A stretch of 37,272 nt of DNA from Treponemataceae bacterium (GCA_024680915.1 JAILBN010000129.1:1-37272), one strand, 5' to 3'. Shown: positions 8,573 through 18,489, numbered from the stretch's first letter. Notes: generated by a model not told the origin, from the sequence alone. Made by a program: numbers and translations.

Positions 8573-11500
8573 ATTTTTCAGGGTTTGCCATAAAGCATCC
8601 TGCTGTTATCGCGATGATGCTTATAGTTCTTGTTGCTTTCGGAATATATTTCGTTACAGGAATGAACGTAGAATTCATAGGAGAGATGTCCCTTCCTTCT
8701 GTAATAGTTTTTGCTACATATCCGGGAGCAGGAGCTGAACAGGTAGAATCTGAGGTAACCGCGGTTTTGGAGAATGATTTTGTCACTCTGCCTGATTTCA
8801 GAAAGGTCACCAGCTCTTCAATGAATTCAGTAAGTATGATTACCCTGACCTTTGCGGACAGTGTGGATCCTTATGATCAGTTGCCTGAAATACGAAATAG
8901 GATAAGCCGCTTGATGGAGTCTTTGCCGGAAGGCCTTTCCGGAGAGCCTTGGGCTGTCGTCGGTGGAGCTTCCATGATGCCTATTTTTATTTTCTCGGTG
9001 GAAGGTGGCGATGATTCTGCCCGTGTAACAGAATACATAAGGGAGAAAATTGTTCCTAGGATAACGAGGCTCAGTGGTGTCTCAGAAGTGGATCTTTCTG
9101 GAGGAAAGGAGCTTCAGTTGCTGATAACATTACGCCTTGATGACTTGGTATCAAAAAAGGTATCTGTAACGAATGTATATCAGAGTCTTAACTATGGAAA
9201 CGTCAATCTGCCTGTCGGAACGGCCGATTACGAAAGCCGCACTATAGGCCTGAGGTATGCGGGTGGATTTACTGATATTGAGGATATAAAGAACCTGCCT
9301 GTGGGAAGTGCCGGTACTCAGATAATAAGACTTTCGGACGTGGCGGATGTTGAGCTAAGATATCCGGAAGAACACACTTTAATGACTGACGGAGAGAAAT
9401 CGGTAATAACGGTCAGTGTTTCAAAACGTCAGGATGGAAATACTCTCAAAATCATAAATCAGGTAAAGGATGTATTGAAAGAGGTGGAAGCAGAGACTAA
9501 TTATGCTTTGACTTTCAATACTATCAGCGATGACAGTAATATGGTTAAAAGCTCCCTGTCGACTGTAATAAAATCAGGTATAGGTGGAATAATAATGGCT
9601 GTTCTGATCATATTCCTCTTCCTGGCGGATTTTAAGGCGACTCTGATCATTGCTCTTTCTATCCCTCTTTCAATTTTGTTTACTTTCCTTGGAATGCAGT
9701 TATTCGGACTTTCCATAAACCTCATGTGTTTGTCAGGTATTGTTGTTGCTCTTGGTATGGTTGTGGATGGTTCGATCGTTATGCTGGAACAAGTATATCG
9801 ATATTATGGAAAACTAAGTACAAAAGACAGTGCTATAAAAAAAGGAGCCGGTGAGGTGACTTCGGCTATCCTTGCCAGCACCGCCACAACGGTGGTTGTA
9901 TTCGCGCCTATTGCCATGCTTTCAGGAATTATAGGAATGATTCTGAAGGATATGGCTATTACCATTGTTTGTGCGCTTGTAGCGTCTTTTTTGGTTGCTG
10001 TTCTGGTCGTGCCCTTTTTTATGAAGGTTATTCTGAAAGAAAAGCCTTCTCAGGTATTGAAGCAGGAAAGAAAATTTGACATAAGACTTAAGAAATTAGA
10101 GGAAAAATATAAATCGATTCTTCGATGGTGTATTTCCAACCGGAAGTATTTGCTTTTAGTTTCTGTCTTTGTTCTTGTTCTTACCGTACTTGTGGCTGGT
10201 GCCTTGGGACTTACCTTTATTCCTTCCACAGACACAGGTGATTTTTATGTGAATCTTGATTTTTCTAAAGGTACGAAATTAAATCAGACAGAAAAGAAAA
10301 TGCAGCTTGCCTACGAGATCATCAAGGAAAATGTTCCTGAGATAAAAAATGCTGTATATTATACGGGAAAAGGACAGACAGGTTTTTCTATATCATCGTC
10401 TGAGAACCAGGGCTATGTCCATATAATTCTTGTTCCAGTTTCAGAAAGAAAACGCAATGTTCACGAAATAATGATCCTTGTCCAGGATCTTCTTGCCGCT
10501 AGCATACCTGATGTGACAGTCAGTGTTGAGAATGGGGGTTTTGATAAGCTTGTAGGATATATTTCTGGAGGCGGTGGTTATGGAATCACTCTTGAGGGAG
10601 AGGATCTTAACCTGCTTTACGAAACAGCGACCCGGATTGAAAAATTTATAGAAAATGATTCAGATGTTCTCTCTACCAGCCTGGATACTATGTTTGATAC
10701 CAGTACTATGGTTATAGATATGAATCAGGAAGCCCTAAGTTCCTTGGGTATAAACAGTTATGAAGCAGGAATTACGTCAACCATATTGTTCAGCGGTCTT
10801 GATTCTGGCGTATATGACAGCGGAAGTGATGATAAGGGCTATCCCATAAGGATTGAGTCTGATAAAACAGGGAAAGCCGTTACTTTTGATGACATTGCCA
10901 ATGTACACCTTATAGCTCCCTCTGGTGAAAGCGTTTCTCTTTCAAACCTTGCGGATATTCATGTTGATGAAAGTGTCTCACAGATAAACCATACAAACCG
11001 TGCGAAAACCATAACTATATCAGCGACTTTACGCAGCGAGGATACTGCAGGACTTAACAGGCGTGTCAACGCATATCTGAAAAATAATCCACTTCCACAG
11101 GGTGTGAAGAGCTCTGAAGGTGGTCTTATGGAACTTCTTAGTGATGCTATTCCTCCCATGATCTCAGCACTCAGTATTGCCTTTTTCCTTGTGTATACTG
11201 TAATGGTTCTTCAGTTCGAAAGATTCCGGCAGCCGCTGCTTATTATGGTCTCAATCCCCTTCTGTATAATCGGAGTTATTTTGGGGCTCCTGATGTTCGG
11301 ATCCTCTATGAACCTCGTCGCAATGCTGGGTATAATCGCATTGGGAGGTATTGTAGTAAACAATGGTATTATCTTGATTGACTATATGAATCAATTGAGG
11401 AAGGATAAGCCATGCACAACGGATGAGGAGCTGAAAGAAACCGTTATCGAAGGTGCTTCGTCCCGTATAAAACCTATAGCGATGACGACCTTGACGACAA

Positions 11501-11760
11501 TGCTGGGAGTCGTTCCTATGGCAATAGCTCAGGGAGAAGGTGCTGAGATCTATGCACCTTTGGGGCAGGCTATAGCAGGCGGCTTGTTGACATCTACGAT
11601 TATAACCTTGGTGATTATTCCTGTGTTGTATTATATGACTGAAAGAAGGCATCTGGATAAAGGAAAGCAAGGGCAGCCTGTCAGAAGAGCTTCAAACGAA
11701 GCTAAAAAAGAGAACAGGGGACAAGCTTATGGTCCTTTACCAGATTGTTTTTATAAATAG
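8569..11760 (+). CDS. RND-family efflux pump, inner-membrane component
   Basis: A 1063-residue protein of normal RND length with the two-fold pattern of TM1, a large periplasmic loop, TM2-6, TM7, a second loop, then TM8-12. It exports hydrophobic compounds by proton antiport. The TM4 motif is LGMVVDGSIVMLE: Asp400 matches AcrB D407, but the second Asp (D408) is Gly401. In TM10, GGIVVNNGIILIDY has Asn931 where AcrB has K940. The NN form at TM10 is common in the clostridial/spirochaetal RND branch, so activity is expected but the proton relay differs from AcrB. Second gene of the adaptor-pump-lipoprotein-TolC operon. Confidence 0.92.
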   Translation: MNFSGFAIKHPAVIAMMLIVLVAFGIYFVTGMNVEFIGEMSLPSVIVFATYPGAGAEQVESEVTAVLENDFVTLPDFRKVTSSSMNSVSMITLTFADSVDPYDQLPEIRNRISRLMESLPEGLSGEPWAVVGGASMMPIFIFSVEGGDDSARVTEYIREKIVPRITRLSGVSEVDLSGGKELQLLITLRLDDLVSKKVSVTNVYQSLNYGNVNLPVGTADYESRTIGLRYAGGFTDIEDIKNLPVGSAGTQIIRLSDVADVELRYPEEHTLMTDGEKSVITVSVSKRQDGNTLKIINQVKDVLKEVEAETNYALTFNTISDDSNMVKSSLSTVIKSGIGGIIMAVLIIFLFLADFKATLIIALSIPLSILFTFLGMQLFGLSINLMCLSGIVVALGMVVDGSIVMLEQVYRYYGKLSTKDSAIKKGAGEVTSAILASTATTVVVFAPIAMLSGIIGMILKDMAITIVCALVASFLVAVLVVPFFMKVILKEKPSQVLKQERKFDIRLKKLEEKYKSILRWCISNRKYLLLVSVFVLVLTVLVAGALGLTFIPSTDTGDFYVNLDFSKGTKLNQTEKKMQLAYEIIKENVPEIKNAVYYTGKGQTGFSISSSENQGYVHIILVPVSERKRNVHEIMILVQDLLAASIPDVTVSVENGGFDKLVGYISGGGGYGITLEGEDLNLLYETATRIEKFIENDSDVLSTSLDTMFDTSTMVIDMNQEALSSLGINSYEAGITSTILFSGLDSGVYDSGSDDKGYPIRIESDKTGKAVTFDDIANVHLIAPSGESVSLSNLADIHVDESVSQINHTNRAKTITISATLRSEDTAGLNRRVNAYLKNNPLPQGVKSSEGGLMELLSDAIPPMISALSIAFFLVYTVMVLQFERFRQPLLIMVSIPFCIIGVILGLLMFGSSMNLVAMLGIIALGGIVVNNGIILIDYMNQLRKDKPCTTDEELKETVIEGASSRIKPIAMTTLTTMLGVVPMAIAQGEGAEIYAPLGQAIAGGLLTSTIITLVIIPVLYYMTERRHLDKGKQGQPVRRASNEAKKENRGQAYGPLPDCFYK

Positions 11761-11769
11761 GAGTTGAGT

Positions 11770-13167
11770 ATGATGAGATTGAAGATGGACTCAAATATCA
11801 ATGCATCACATCCTTTTGATTTTGGTAGGTATGCTTTGAAAATGATTAAGCTTGTATCCGTGATGGCTGTGATTCTTTCTTTTGCAGCCTGTTCCGCCGT
11901 TTTTGAGGGTGGAGCCAGCGGAAAAGTCGTGGATGCGGAAAGCACTGAGACTCCAAAGGCTGGTATTCAGGATGTGGAGGTCTACATTTATACTTCTGAA
12001 TATCAAAGAAACGAAGATTTCAGCCTTTATCCAGGAAACGGTAAGTTTTTACCCTCTGGCTCGCAATATATAGGACACACCACAACGGCTTCCGATGGGA
12101 CCTTTTCTCTTAATAAACTGATGTGGGAGAGTGACAAGCCTGTTTTCGGAAAAACCGGCGACTCCATACCTGTTTTCCTTATTTTCTATCATGAGAATTA
12201 TGGACTTCAGAAAAACGACAATAATGCGGTCATACTCTCTGACAGCGTGTCCTATGTGGTTTATCAGGAAATGACAGCCATAAGGTCCTCTACCGTATTG
12301 AGTATTTCAGTTTTAGACGTTTCTCAGGATCCTGACCCGGCTACGAGACTTCCTCCTGCTATTACACAGGCTGTGAATGTAAAGGTTTCAGTTCCACAGA
12401 CAACAAGCGCAAGTCCCAATGCTGATCCTATAGTAAAAAAATCGACCGTAACAGGAAATGGCAACATCACTGTCTCCTACCCCCGGTATACTACAGGCTC
12501 AACGGAGAACACTCCTGCCGTTACGATAACATACGGACAGTCAGGGCAGAATATAAACTACAAACCCTGTAATTATGTGACGACCGAAGGATCAGAAGAT
12601 TATAGCTTTATAAGCGATTTTACCACGACTCCCATAACAAGAACAGTTCAAGGGGCTTCTCTTCCTGTACAGATTTATATGAAACCAACCATCCATACTA
12701 TTCCTACAATAAGCGGACAGTTATGCCTTACTGCTCCAGAGACAGGCAGTGCTCAAGCGACAAGGGGGGATGAAGGTACCAGTGCTGATGACAATGTAAG
12801 GGTCATGCTGGCAAGTATAAATACCTCAGGAATGCCAGATAGATTGCTGGATTATACAGCTGCAAGAGTAATGACTTCTGTATCGGGAGATGGGGCGAAC
12901 AACTCCAGGATAATCCATGGACGCTTCTCTGGTTTGGGAGAGGGAATTACTTGGACGGACGATACATATACAGGAAGATATGCCACAAAAGAATTTGCCC
13001 TTGTCTTTGATATGGACAACTCAGAGACTATAAGTACAGGTGACCGCTATTATCTTTTGAAGGACGATACAGCAGACCCGCCTGCCAAAAAAAGAGCCAT
13101 CCGTAGTAATGAGACAACAAGAAATATCGGCAAACTCACGCCTCTGTCTCTGCCTTCAATAGAATAG
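11770..13167 (+). CDS. Putative lipoprotein of the RND operon, unknown function
   Basis: A 465-residue protein with a hydrophobic segment ending in the spirochaete-type lipobox LSFAAC (Cys41 from this start). After it, a short region (SGKVVDAESTETPKAGIQD ... HTTTASDGTFSL) resembles a carboxypeptidase-regulatory/transthyretin-like beta-sandwich. The remainder is Ser/Thr-rich with no family I recognise. AGGAG, overlapping the pump stop, sits 6 nt before ATG 11770 and favours this start. An internal ATG at 11842 would give a more typical lipoprotein signal with Cys17 but has a poorer ribosome site. Its place between pump and TolC genes suggests a periplasmic or outer-membrane accessory role; that is inference. 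Confidence 0.65.
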   Translation: MMRLKMDSNINASHPFDFGRYALKMIKLVSVMAVILSFAACSAVFEGGASGKVVDAESTETPKAGIQDVEVYIYTSEYQRNEDFSLYPGNGKFLPSGSQYIGHTTTASDGTFSLNKLMWESDKPVFGKTGDSIPVFLIFYHENYGLQKNDNNAVILSDSVSYVVYQEMTAIRSSTVLSISVLDVSQDPDPATRLPPAITQAVNVKVSVPQTTSASPNADPIVKKSTVTGNGNITVSYPRYTTGSTENTPAVTITYGQSGQNINYKPCNYVTTEGSEDYSFISDFTTTPITRTVQGASLPVQIYMKPTIHTIPTISGQLCLTAPETGSAQATRGDEGTSADDNVRVMLASINTSGMPDRLLDYTAARVMTSVSGDGANNSRIIHGRFSGLGEGITWTDDTYTGRYATKEFALVFDMDNSETISTGDRYYLLKDDTADPPAKKRAIRSNETTRNIGKLTPLSLPSIE

Positions 13168-13176
13168 GGGCTGGCT

Positions 13177-14574
13177 TTGAAGAAGAACAGGCTTTTTCTT
13201 TTTATACTTTTTTGGCTTATCTATTTAGGTCCCGTCAAAGCATGGTGTGATAACGATACCTTGCTTTCTTATGTTTTCTCTCAGCTTGATATGAATAATG
13301 TTGAGTTAAGGCGTCTTCGTGAGGAATATGCTCAGAGCGTTTTGGATGTAAAGGACGCAAAAGCTGGATACGGACCTTCGATTGATCTTTTGGTTACCGG
13401 CACTTATATGCCTGATCCTTTGATTGGAAGGGTCACGGTGGATGTGGGGGACATCCTGTCAGCTGTCAATATACCTGGAAGCCAAGCTGTAAACCCAGCG
13501 AACCAGTATATAACCTTGTACAGTGGCATGGAACAGACTCAGTACCAGTTTCAGCTTACGGTGACACAACCGCTCTTCACCTGGGGAAAAATAAGCTCAG
13601 CTGTAAAGATCTATTATGCGGCATCAGAAGTGAAGCATCTGCAAATTCTTGATAAACAGTATCAGCTTGAGTCAGAAATACAGACAAGACTTGCTGCTCT
13701 TTATTATATAAGGCAGATACGTTCTTATCTTGATGAGGAGCAGGAATATGCGGAGAAGCTTATCTCTATAAGTGAGCAAGTCGCTCAAAACGGACTGCTT
13801 TTACAACAAAAGGTAATGGAAGCACGAATTCAGGCTATGGAAATTGATATAGCAAGGGCAGGGATAGATGATGAATATACAAAGATGCTTTCTGCCCTGG
13901 AAACCCTGACTGGATTGTCTGTTGAGGAGCTTGAGGCAATACGGTTTCTACCGGATAAAACATCTGCGGATGAAATGCTGACGAAGGATATGAAGATGCT
14001 TCAAGAAGAAGCGGTTTCCCAGGACAGGCTCACCTTGCAGATTTTACAAAAACTTATCGAGATAAGTGAGCTTACGGAGAATGTCTCAAAAGCTTCTGTA
14101 TATTGGAAACCAGATATGGCTCTTCAATTGTCCTTGGATTATTCAGGCTCCCGCTTTCCTTTGGTGGAGACGGACTGGTACAGGAAAGACGATTCTAACC
14201 TTAATATCACTTTGGCTCTGAAAACTACTGTGTGGGACGGCGGAAAGAAAATAAACGATATCAAACGGAGCGAAAGCAAAAGTATGCTTTCTGCCATCCA
14301 ATATGAAGAAGCAGAGCTTAAGCTTAAGCATACTGTTCAGGAGCAATATAACCAGATGCTGCTGTCCAAAACAAAAGCCGATTATCAGATGTTGAAAGTG
14401 GAGACAAAGAATTCCTTGATAGACCAGGCAGAAAAAGCTTATAGGACAGGATACGGAAGCGAAGCAGATCTTATAACCGCGCAGATAGAGAAATGTACAG
14501 CCCAGATAGAGATGATTCAAAATATACTTTCCTACATGACTGCGTATTATACCTTGCAATATCTGACAGAATAA
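13177..14574 (+). CDS. TolC-family outer-membrane efflux protein
   Basis: A 465-residue protein with a signal peptide (hydrophobic to about 20, PVKA-W) followed by two halves of long amphipathic helices with intervening beta strands, the outer-membrane efflux protein layout. Typical wording includes TQPLFTWGKISSAVKIYYAA in the first half and TVWDGGKKINDIKRSESK then EKAYRTGYGSEADLITAQIE in the second. It forms the trimeric exit duct for the RND pump. The start is TTG at 13177 with AGGGG 6-7 nt upstream overlapping the preceding stop. Last gene of the operon; it converges on sir2 with only 5 bp between stops and no obvious terminator. Confidence 0.88.
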   Translation: MKKNRLFLFILFWLIYLGPVKAWCDNDTLLSYVFSQLDMNNVELRRLREEYAQSVLDVKDAKAGYGPSIDLLVTGTYMPDPLIGRVTVDVGDILSAVNIPGSQAVNPANQYITLYSGMEQTQYQFQLTVTQPLFTWGKISSAVKIYYAASEVKHLQILDKQYQLESEIQTRLAALYYIRQIRSYLDEEQEYAEKLISISEQVAQNGLLLQQKVMEARIQAMEIDIARAGIDDEYTKMLSALETLTGLSVEELEAIRFLPDKTSADEMLTKDMKMLQEEAVSQDRLTLQILQKLIEISELTENVSKASVYWKPDMALQLSLDYSGSRFPLVETDWYRKDDSNLNITLALKTTVWDGGKKINDIKRSESKSMLSAIQYEEAELKLKHTVQEQYNQMLLSKTKADYQMLKVETKNSLIDQAEKAYRTGYGSEADLITAQIEKCTAQIEMIQNILSYMTAYYTLQYLTE

Positions 14575-14579
14575 AAGCT

Positions 14580-15404
14580 TTATTTGACTTTTATGGAATC
14601 CAGTACGCTGCCTATGCTGTCGTTTATGACGAGATTGGCACGACCGTCCACAGGCGTGGAAGATTTATTTATAAGCACGAGATATTTGCCCTGAAAGTAA
14701 TTGATGAAGGAGGCTGCCGGATAAACCACAAGTGAGGTTCCCCCGATAATAAGGCAGTCTGCTTTTGCAATGGCGTTTATTGCCTCTCTTACCGTAGCAT
14801 CGTTAAGACCTTCTTCATATAAGACGACATCAGGTTTTACAAGTCCTCTGCAGGTCGGACAATCGCATTTAGGAATGCATTCTTCCGGCCATTTTTTACG
14901 GGCTTCCGGGGAATCATACTTTTCAGGAGAAAGCTTTACAGCCTTGGCAGCTTTGTCTATATAGTTCTTAATATAATCGGCATCATAAAATTTATTGCAT
15001 TTAGTGCAATAGTTACGCAGAATACTGCCATGAAGCTCATATACTGTCTTGCTGCCTGCTGCCTGATGGAGTCCGTCAATATTCTGTGTTATTACGGCTT
15101 TTAGTTTTCCAGCTTTTTCCAGTTCCGCAAGTTTTTTATGGGCTTTATTAGGTTCTATATTGTCAAGCAGAATCTTTGCGCGGTAGAACCTATAGAATTC
15201 AGCTGTTTTCCTCACAAAAAAAGTATGACTGATTATTGTCTCCGGAGGATAATCCCATTTCTGGTTATACAAACCATCTACGCTTCTGAAATCAGGAATT
15301 CCGCTTTCAGTTGACACTCCGGCTCCGCCAAAAAAAACGATATTATTGCTTTCATCAATAATACGCTGTAATTCTTTATACTTTTGCTCCGATATACTTT
15401 CCAT
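14580..15404 (-). CDS. Sirtuin, NAD-dependent protein deacylase
   Basis: A 274-residue Sir2-family enzyme that removes acyl groups from lysines using NAD. Motifs: GAGVSTESGIPDFRS (27-41), TQNIDGLH (106-113), catalytic His125 in ELHGS, and a zinc site C133-x2-C136 with C182-x2-C185. The zinc-ribbon loop has an insert (about 138-180) longer than in CobB, making this somewhat large for the family. It may act on acyl-CoA-derived modifications, but no substrate can be read from the sequence. No Shine-Dalgarno is seen; a -10-like TACAGT (minus 15417-15412) after TTGTTT with 17-bp spacing ends 7 nt before the ATG, so the mRNA may be leaderless. Confidence 0.93.
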   Translation of the reverse strand: MESISEQKYKELQRIIDESNNIVFFGGAGVSTESGIPDFRSVDGLYNQKWDYPPETIISHTFFVRKTAEFYRFYRAKILLDNIEPNKAHKKLAELEKAGKLKAVITQNIDGLHQAAGSKTVYELHGSILRNYCTKCNKFYDADYIKNYIDKAAKAVKLSPEKYDSPEARKKWPEECIPKCDCPTCRGLVKPDVVLYEEGLNDATVREAINAIAKADCLIIGGTSLVVYPAASFINYFQGKYLVLINKSSTPVDGRANLVINDSIGSVLDSIKVK

Positions 15405-15411
15405 AATAATA

Positions 15412-15440
15412 ACTGTAAGACACTTTTTTTATAAAAACAA
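15412..15440 (-). promoter_or_regulatory. Candidate sir2 promoter
   Basis: Minus strand TTGTTT (15440-15435), 17-bp spacer, TACAGT (15417-15412), then 7 nt to the ATG at 15404. Both hexamers are only partial matches. Confidence 0.3.
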
Positions 15441-15494
15441 GTCATTAAATCGCTGATTTTTGCATATCATAAGAAAATACAATAAAGATTCTGG

Positions 15495-15513
15495 ACAATT
15501 CGGAGGTAATTGT
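15495..15513. promoter_or_regulatory. Palindrome upstream of the GH105 gene, possible activator site
   Basis: Perfect arms ACAATT and AATTGT are separated by 7 bp. A TATAAT lies at 15541-15546, 6 nt before the GH105 ATG, with no recognisable -35 at 16-18 bp. The palindrome centre is about 48-49 bp before the start codon, where class II activators commonly bind. This suggests sugar-responsive control; inference only. Confidence 0.35.
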
Positions 15514-15552
15514 TCCTAGTATAAAGTATCTTTTTTATATTATAATAAATTC

Positions 15553-17775
15553 ATGGCTTATTATTTTGATGATGCAGCCGCTGTCTGCAATTTGAACAAC
15601 AGCGATATAAAAGATACATTGAATTGCATATCATCTACGTATATGTACAAGAATCCTGCGAAGGCATATATAGCAAGACCCTTCTTGAATACTGGGATAA
15701 GACGGGGAAAAGATTACAGATATTGCGCTGATTTGAATGCTCTATATCCAGATGCTGAAAACGGGGCTTATGTTTATATGAGAGGTGTCTATGCCTCTGC
15801 CTCAAATTCTTCCATCCAATTCACTGTAATCCCTTATGGACCAGTAAAAATATGGATGAACGGAAAGGAAGTCTTTGCGTCTGATATTTTTACAGAAAGA
15901 TATGCGGATAAGGCTGTCACATTCTCTATCCCTGTGAAAAAAGGCAGGAATTCCATTTTGCTCCGTTGCACAAAAACAAAATCGGGTTTTGGTGCTGAAT
16001 TCGGAACTTGGCTGGGTAAGCTTGATTATCGCTTTTACAGTGGGATGAAAGGCTGTTCTGAGTATGAGGGAATAGATTTAACCCTTCCGTCAAAAGAAAA
16101 AAACACGGCTCTTGAAACAGATTGCTCTGCCGGACAGTCTTTAGCAGATAAAAATAAGGATTTTTTCCTGGCTCCTGCCCAATGGACAGATGACGAAGTA
16201 AAAAAAGGCAATTTCGGAAGGATTTTCGGTACTCAGGCTGTTTTCGGCAGAGGAGTGGCAGCTGCTGTTTCTTATATAAGGCCTCTTGCTGGAGATTATA
16301 GGGTTGAGTGCAAATATGAAGGCAGCTTTTCCTTATTTGTTTCCGGGAAAAAAGTTCTTTCTGGCGAGGGAAGTGGAAAGCTCTCCTCTGACATAAAGCT
16401 GTCTGGGAAAAAGTATCTTGTGGAAATTGTCTCAGAATGCCCGGATCCGACACAAGGAAAATGGGCTTGTGATGTGGCCTTTATCGGTTTGAATGGTCAG
16501 AAGGTTGCTTTTGAGAGCGTTTTCTTTGATGAACGGACCCCCGAGTCTGCCGCTGCCTTCCCATGGGCTTACACAGGTTTATTCTCAGAAGCAAAATACA
16601 TTCCATTCAATAGATCTTCCCTTGCCTGTATAGGTAATGAATGCAGATGGTATCAGCTTGATAAACCCCACTGTTGGGTCAGACTTTATAATGAGAACAA
16701 TCTTTTTGGTCACTGGAATTATCCGCTGGGAGTGACCCTTTACGGTCTTGTGGAGTTAGGACGTAAGCTTTCTGTCGGTTCTGAAGAGGATGTAAAAAAA
16801 GGTGCCCGTATAAAGAACTATGTGAAAGCTCATGTCTCTCAGTCTGTGGCTTCCTTTGATTATGCCCGTTTTGACAAAGCCATGTTCGGAGGAGCGACAG
16901 GTGTCCATCATCTTTTGACCAGCATTGACAGTTTGGATGACTGTGGTTCTTTCGGTTCACTTATGCTGGAGACTTCAAAGGATCTTGATATCGGTGAGTA
17001 TCATAAAATAGCGGATTATGTCGGAGAGTATATAGTCAACTGCCAGGACCGCCTGCCTGACGGAGCCTTTTTCAGAAAGGAGATGATGCATCATTTCCAC
17101 AATGGAACGATGTGGGCTGATGACCTTTATATGAGCATTCCTTTTTTATGCCGTTATGCCAAGTACACAGGAAAGATGACAATCCTTGATGATGCAGTTT
17201 CTCAGTTCGAGGGTTTTAAGAAGCGGCTTTTTATGGAAGAAAACGGGCTTATGGCTCACGTATATGATTTCAACCGTGATATGAACACCGGTGTTCCCTG
17301 GGGACGTGGAAATGGATGGACGGTTTTTTCGTTGACTGAACTTCTTCAGGTTTTGCCTGAGAATCATCCGAAAAGAGAATTCCTGCTTTCTTTTTACAGG
17401 ACTCTTTGCAAGGCATATCTATCATGCCAGGATGAAAAGGGTATGTGGCATCAGGTTCTGAACATGAAAGAATCATATCCTGAGACTTCCTGTACTGCTA
17501 TGTTCATAAGCGCTTTCGCAAGAGGACTGCGTAATGGCTGGTTGACAGAGGATACTGAAAAATACAGGGAAGCCTGTGAGAAAGCATGGAAAGCCCTGAC
17601 CCGTATATCCATAGATGTGAAAGGCAATGTTTACGGTGTCTGCCGTGGTTCTGAGTTCGCTTTTAATCCGCGGTATTATGCGGAACATCTTTTGCCCCGC
17701 CTTAACGATACCCATGGAATAGGTATCGTTATTCTGGCTGGTGTTGAGCTTCTACGCTTGCAGGCTTCTGACTGA
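15553..17775 (+). CDS. GH105-type unsaturated glucuronyl/galacturonyl hydrolase with N-terminal beta-sandwich region
   Basis: The 740-residue protein has no signal peptide, so it should act in the cytoplasm. The C-terminal 370 residues carry the alpha/alpha-barrel motifs of GH105/GH88 hydrolases: MWADDLYMSIPFL (D523/D524), PWGRGNGW (582-589), and SYPETSCTAMF. These enzymes remove the unsaturated uronic acid left by polysaccharide lyases on pectin or rhamnogalacturonan fragments. The first 370 residues are unusual for the family and contain jelly-roll-like pieces (GPVKIWMNGKEVF ... GRNSILLRC), possibly carbohydrate-binding. No Shine-Dalgarno precedes the ATG; TATAAT ends 6 nt upstream. The last 24 bp overlap plsC tail to tail. 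Confidence 0.85.
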   Translation: MAYYFDDAAAVCNLNNSDIKDTLNCISSTYMYKNPAKAYIARPFLNTGIRRGKDYRYCADLNALYPDAENGAYVYMRGVYASASNSSIQFTVIPYGPVKIWMNGKEVFASDIFTERYADKAVTFSIPVKKGRNSILLRCTKTKSGFGAEFGTWLGKLDYRFYSGMKGCSEYEGIDLTLPSKEKNTALETDCSAGQSLADKNKDFFLAPAQWTDDEVKKGNFGRIFGTQAVFGRGVAAAVSYIRPLAGDYRVECKYEGSFSLFVSGKKVLSGEGSGKLSSDIKLSGKKYLVEIVSECPDPTQGKWACDVAFIGLNGQKVAFESVFFDERTPESAAAFPWAYTGLFSEAKYIPFNRSSLACIGNECRWYQLDKPHCWVRLYNENNLFGHWNYPLGVTLYGLVELGRKLSVGSEEDVKKGARIKNYVKAHVSQSVASFDYARFDKAMFGGATGVHHLLTSIDSLDDCGSFGSLMLETSKDLDIGEYHKIADYVGEYIVNCQDRLPDGAFFRKEMMHHFHNGTMWADDLYMSIPFLCRYAKYTGKMTILDDAVSQFEGFKKRLFMEENGLMAHVYDFNRDMNTGVPWGRGNGWTVFSLTELLQVLPENHPKREFLLSFYRTLCKAYLSCQDEKGMWHQVLNMKESYPETSCTAMFISAFARGLRNGWLTEDTEKYREACEKAWKALTRISIDVKGNVYGVCRGSEFAFNPRYYAEHLLPRLNDTHGIGIVILAGVELLRLQASD

Positions 17776-18483
17776 TTCTGCGATAAGAGACTGGACCCTT
17801 CCTGGAATTTCTTTCTGCTCCTCACGGGATAAACCTTTCGTGGGGATTGCAGGATGAAAAATCATCGTCAAATCCGTTGACTGGGAATGTCCTGTTTCTT
17901 CATACATCCTGTATGTATTGTTTATTGTAACCGGTATTATCGGGACTTCGGCCCTGAATGCCAGCTTGAAGCTGCCTGGATGGAATTCTTTCACTTCTGG
18001 TGATTTGCTTCTGTGTCCTTCTGGAAAGATTATCAGGGAGTATCCTTTTTTTATGTTTTCTACACCGTCAGCCATCGCCTTGATGGACTGCTTCGGGCTG
18101 TTTCTCTTGAGGAAAATACAGTGGAGTATTCTCATCCAATCTGAAAAAATCGGAACTTTGGCAAACTCGGCTTTTGAGATAAAACCGATTTGACGGCCAG
18201 CATACCCTAACATAAAAGGAACATCGAGAAAGCTTTGGTGGTTTGCTATGAAAACTACAGAAGTGTCAGAGGGAATATTTTCCTGACCTTTGACTGTGAT
18301 AGTTGTCTCTTTGCCACCAACGGATTTTATAAGGTTCCTTCCCCAATTCTGAGCTATGGAAGCTGCTAGGTCGTTACACTCTTTGATTTTACCCTGCTTT
18401 TCGAATTTAAGGCATTTCCTTCTGTATTTTTCTAAGCTTATCAGAATGAAAAATTGTCTGAATAATGCACCATATATTGTCAT
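17752..18483 (-). CDS. plsC: 1-acyl-sn-glycerol-3-phosphate acyltransferase (PlsC family)
   Basis: A 243-residue membrane-associated acyltransferase that makes phosphatidic acid from lysophosphatidic acid and an acyl donor. Motif I is NHQSFLD (catalytic NHx4D), motif III is FPEGHRSKS, and a motif IV-like VPIIPVTI follows. The N-terminal hydrophobic stretch (YGALFRQFFILISL) would anchor it. The frame is open upstream to 18597, but that extension would cross a divergent promoter. ATG 18483 sits exactly 6 nt after a TATACT -10 box and gives the usual family length. There is no Shine-Dalgarno, so a leaderless mRNA is inferred. Confidence 0.88.
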   Translation of the reverse strand: MTIYGALFRQFFILISLEKYRRKCLKFEKQGKIKECNDLAASIAQNWGRNLIKSVGGKETTITVKGQENIPSDTSVVFIANHQSFLDVPFMLGYAGRQIGFISKAEFAKVPIFSDWMRILHCIFLKRNSPKQSIKAMADGVENIKKGYSLIIFPEGHRSKSPEVKEFHPGSFKLAFRAEVPIIPVTINNTYRMYEETGHSQSTDLTMIFHPAIPTKGLSREEQKEIPGRVQSLIAESVRSLQA

Positions 18484-18489
18484 AATGGT

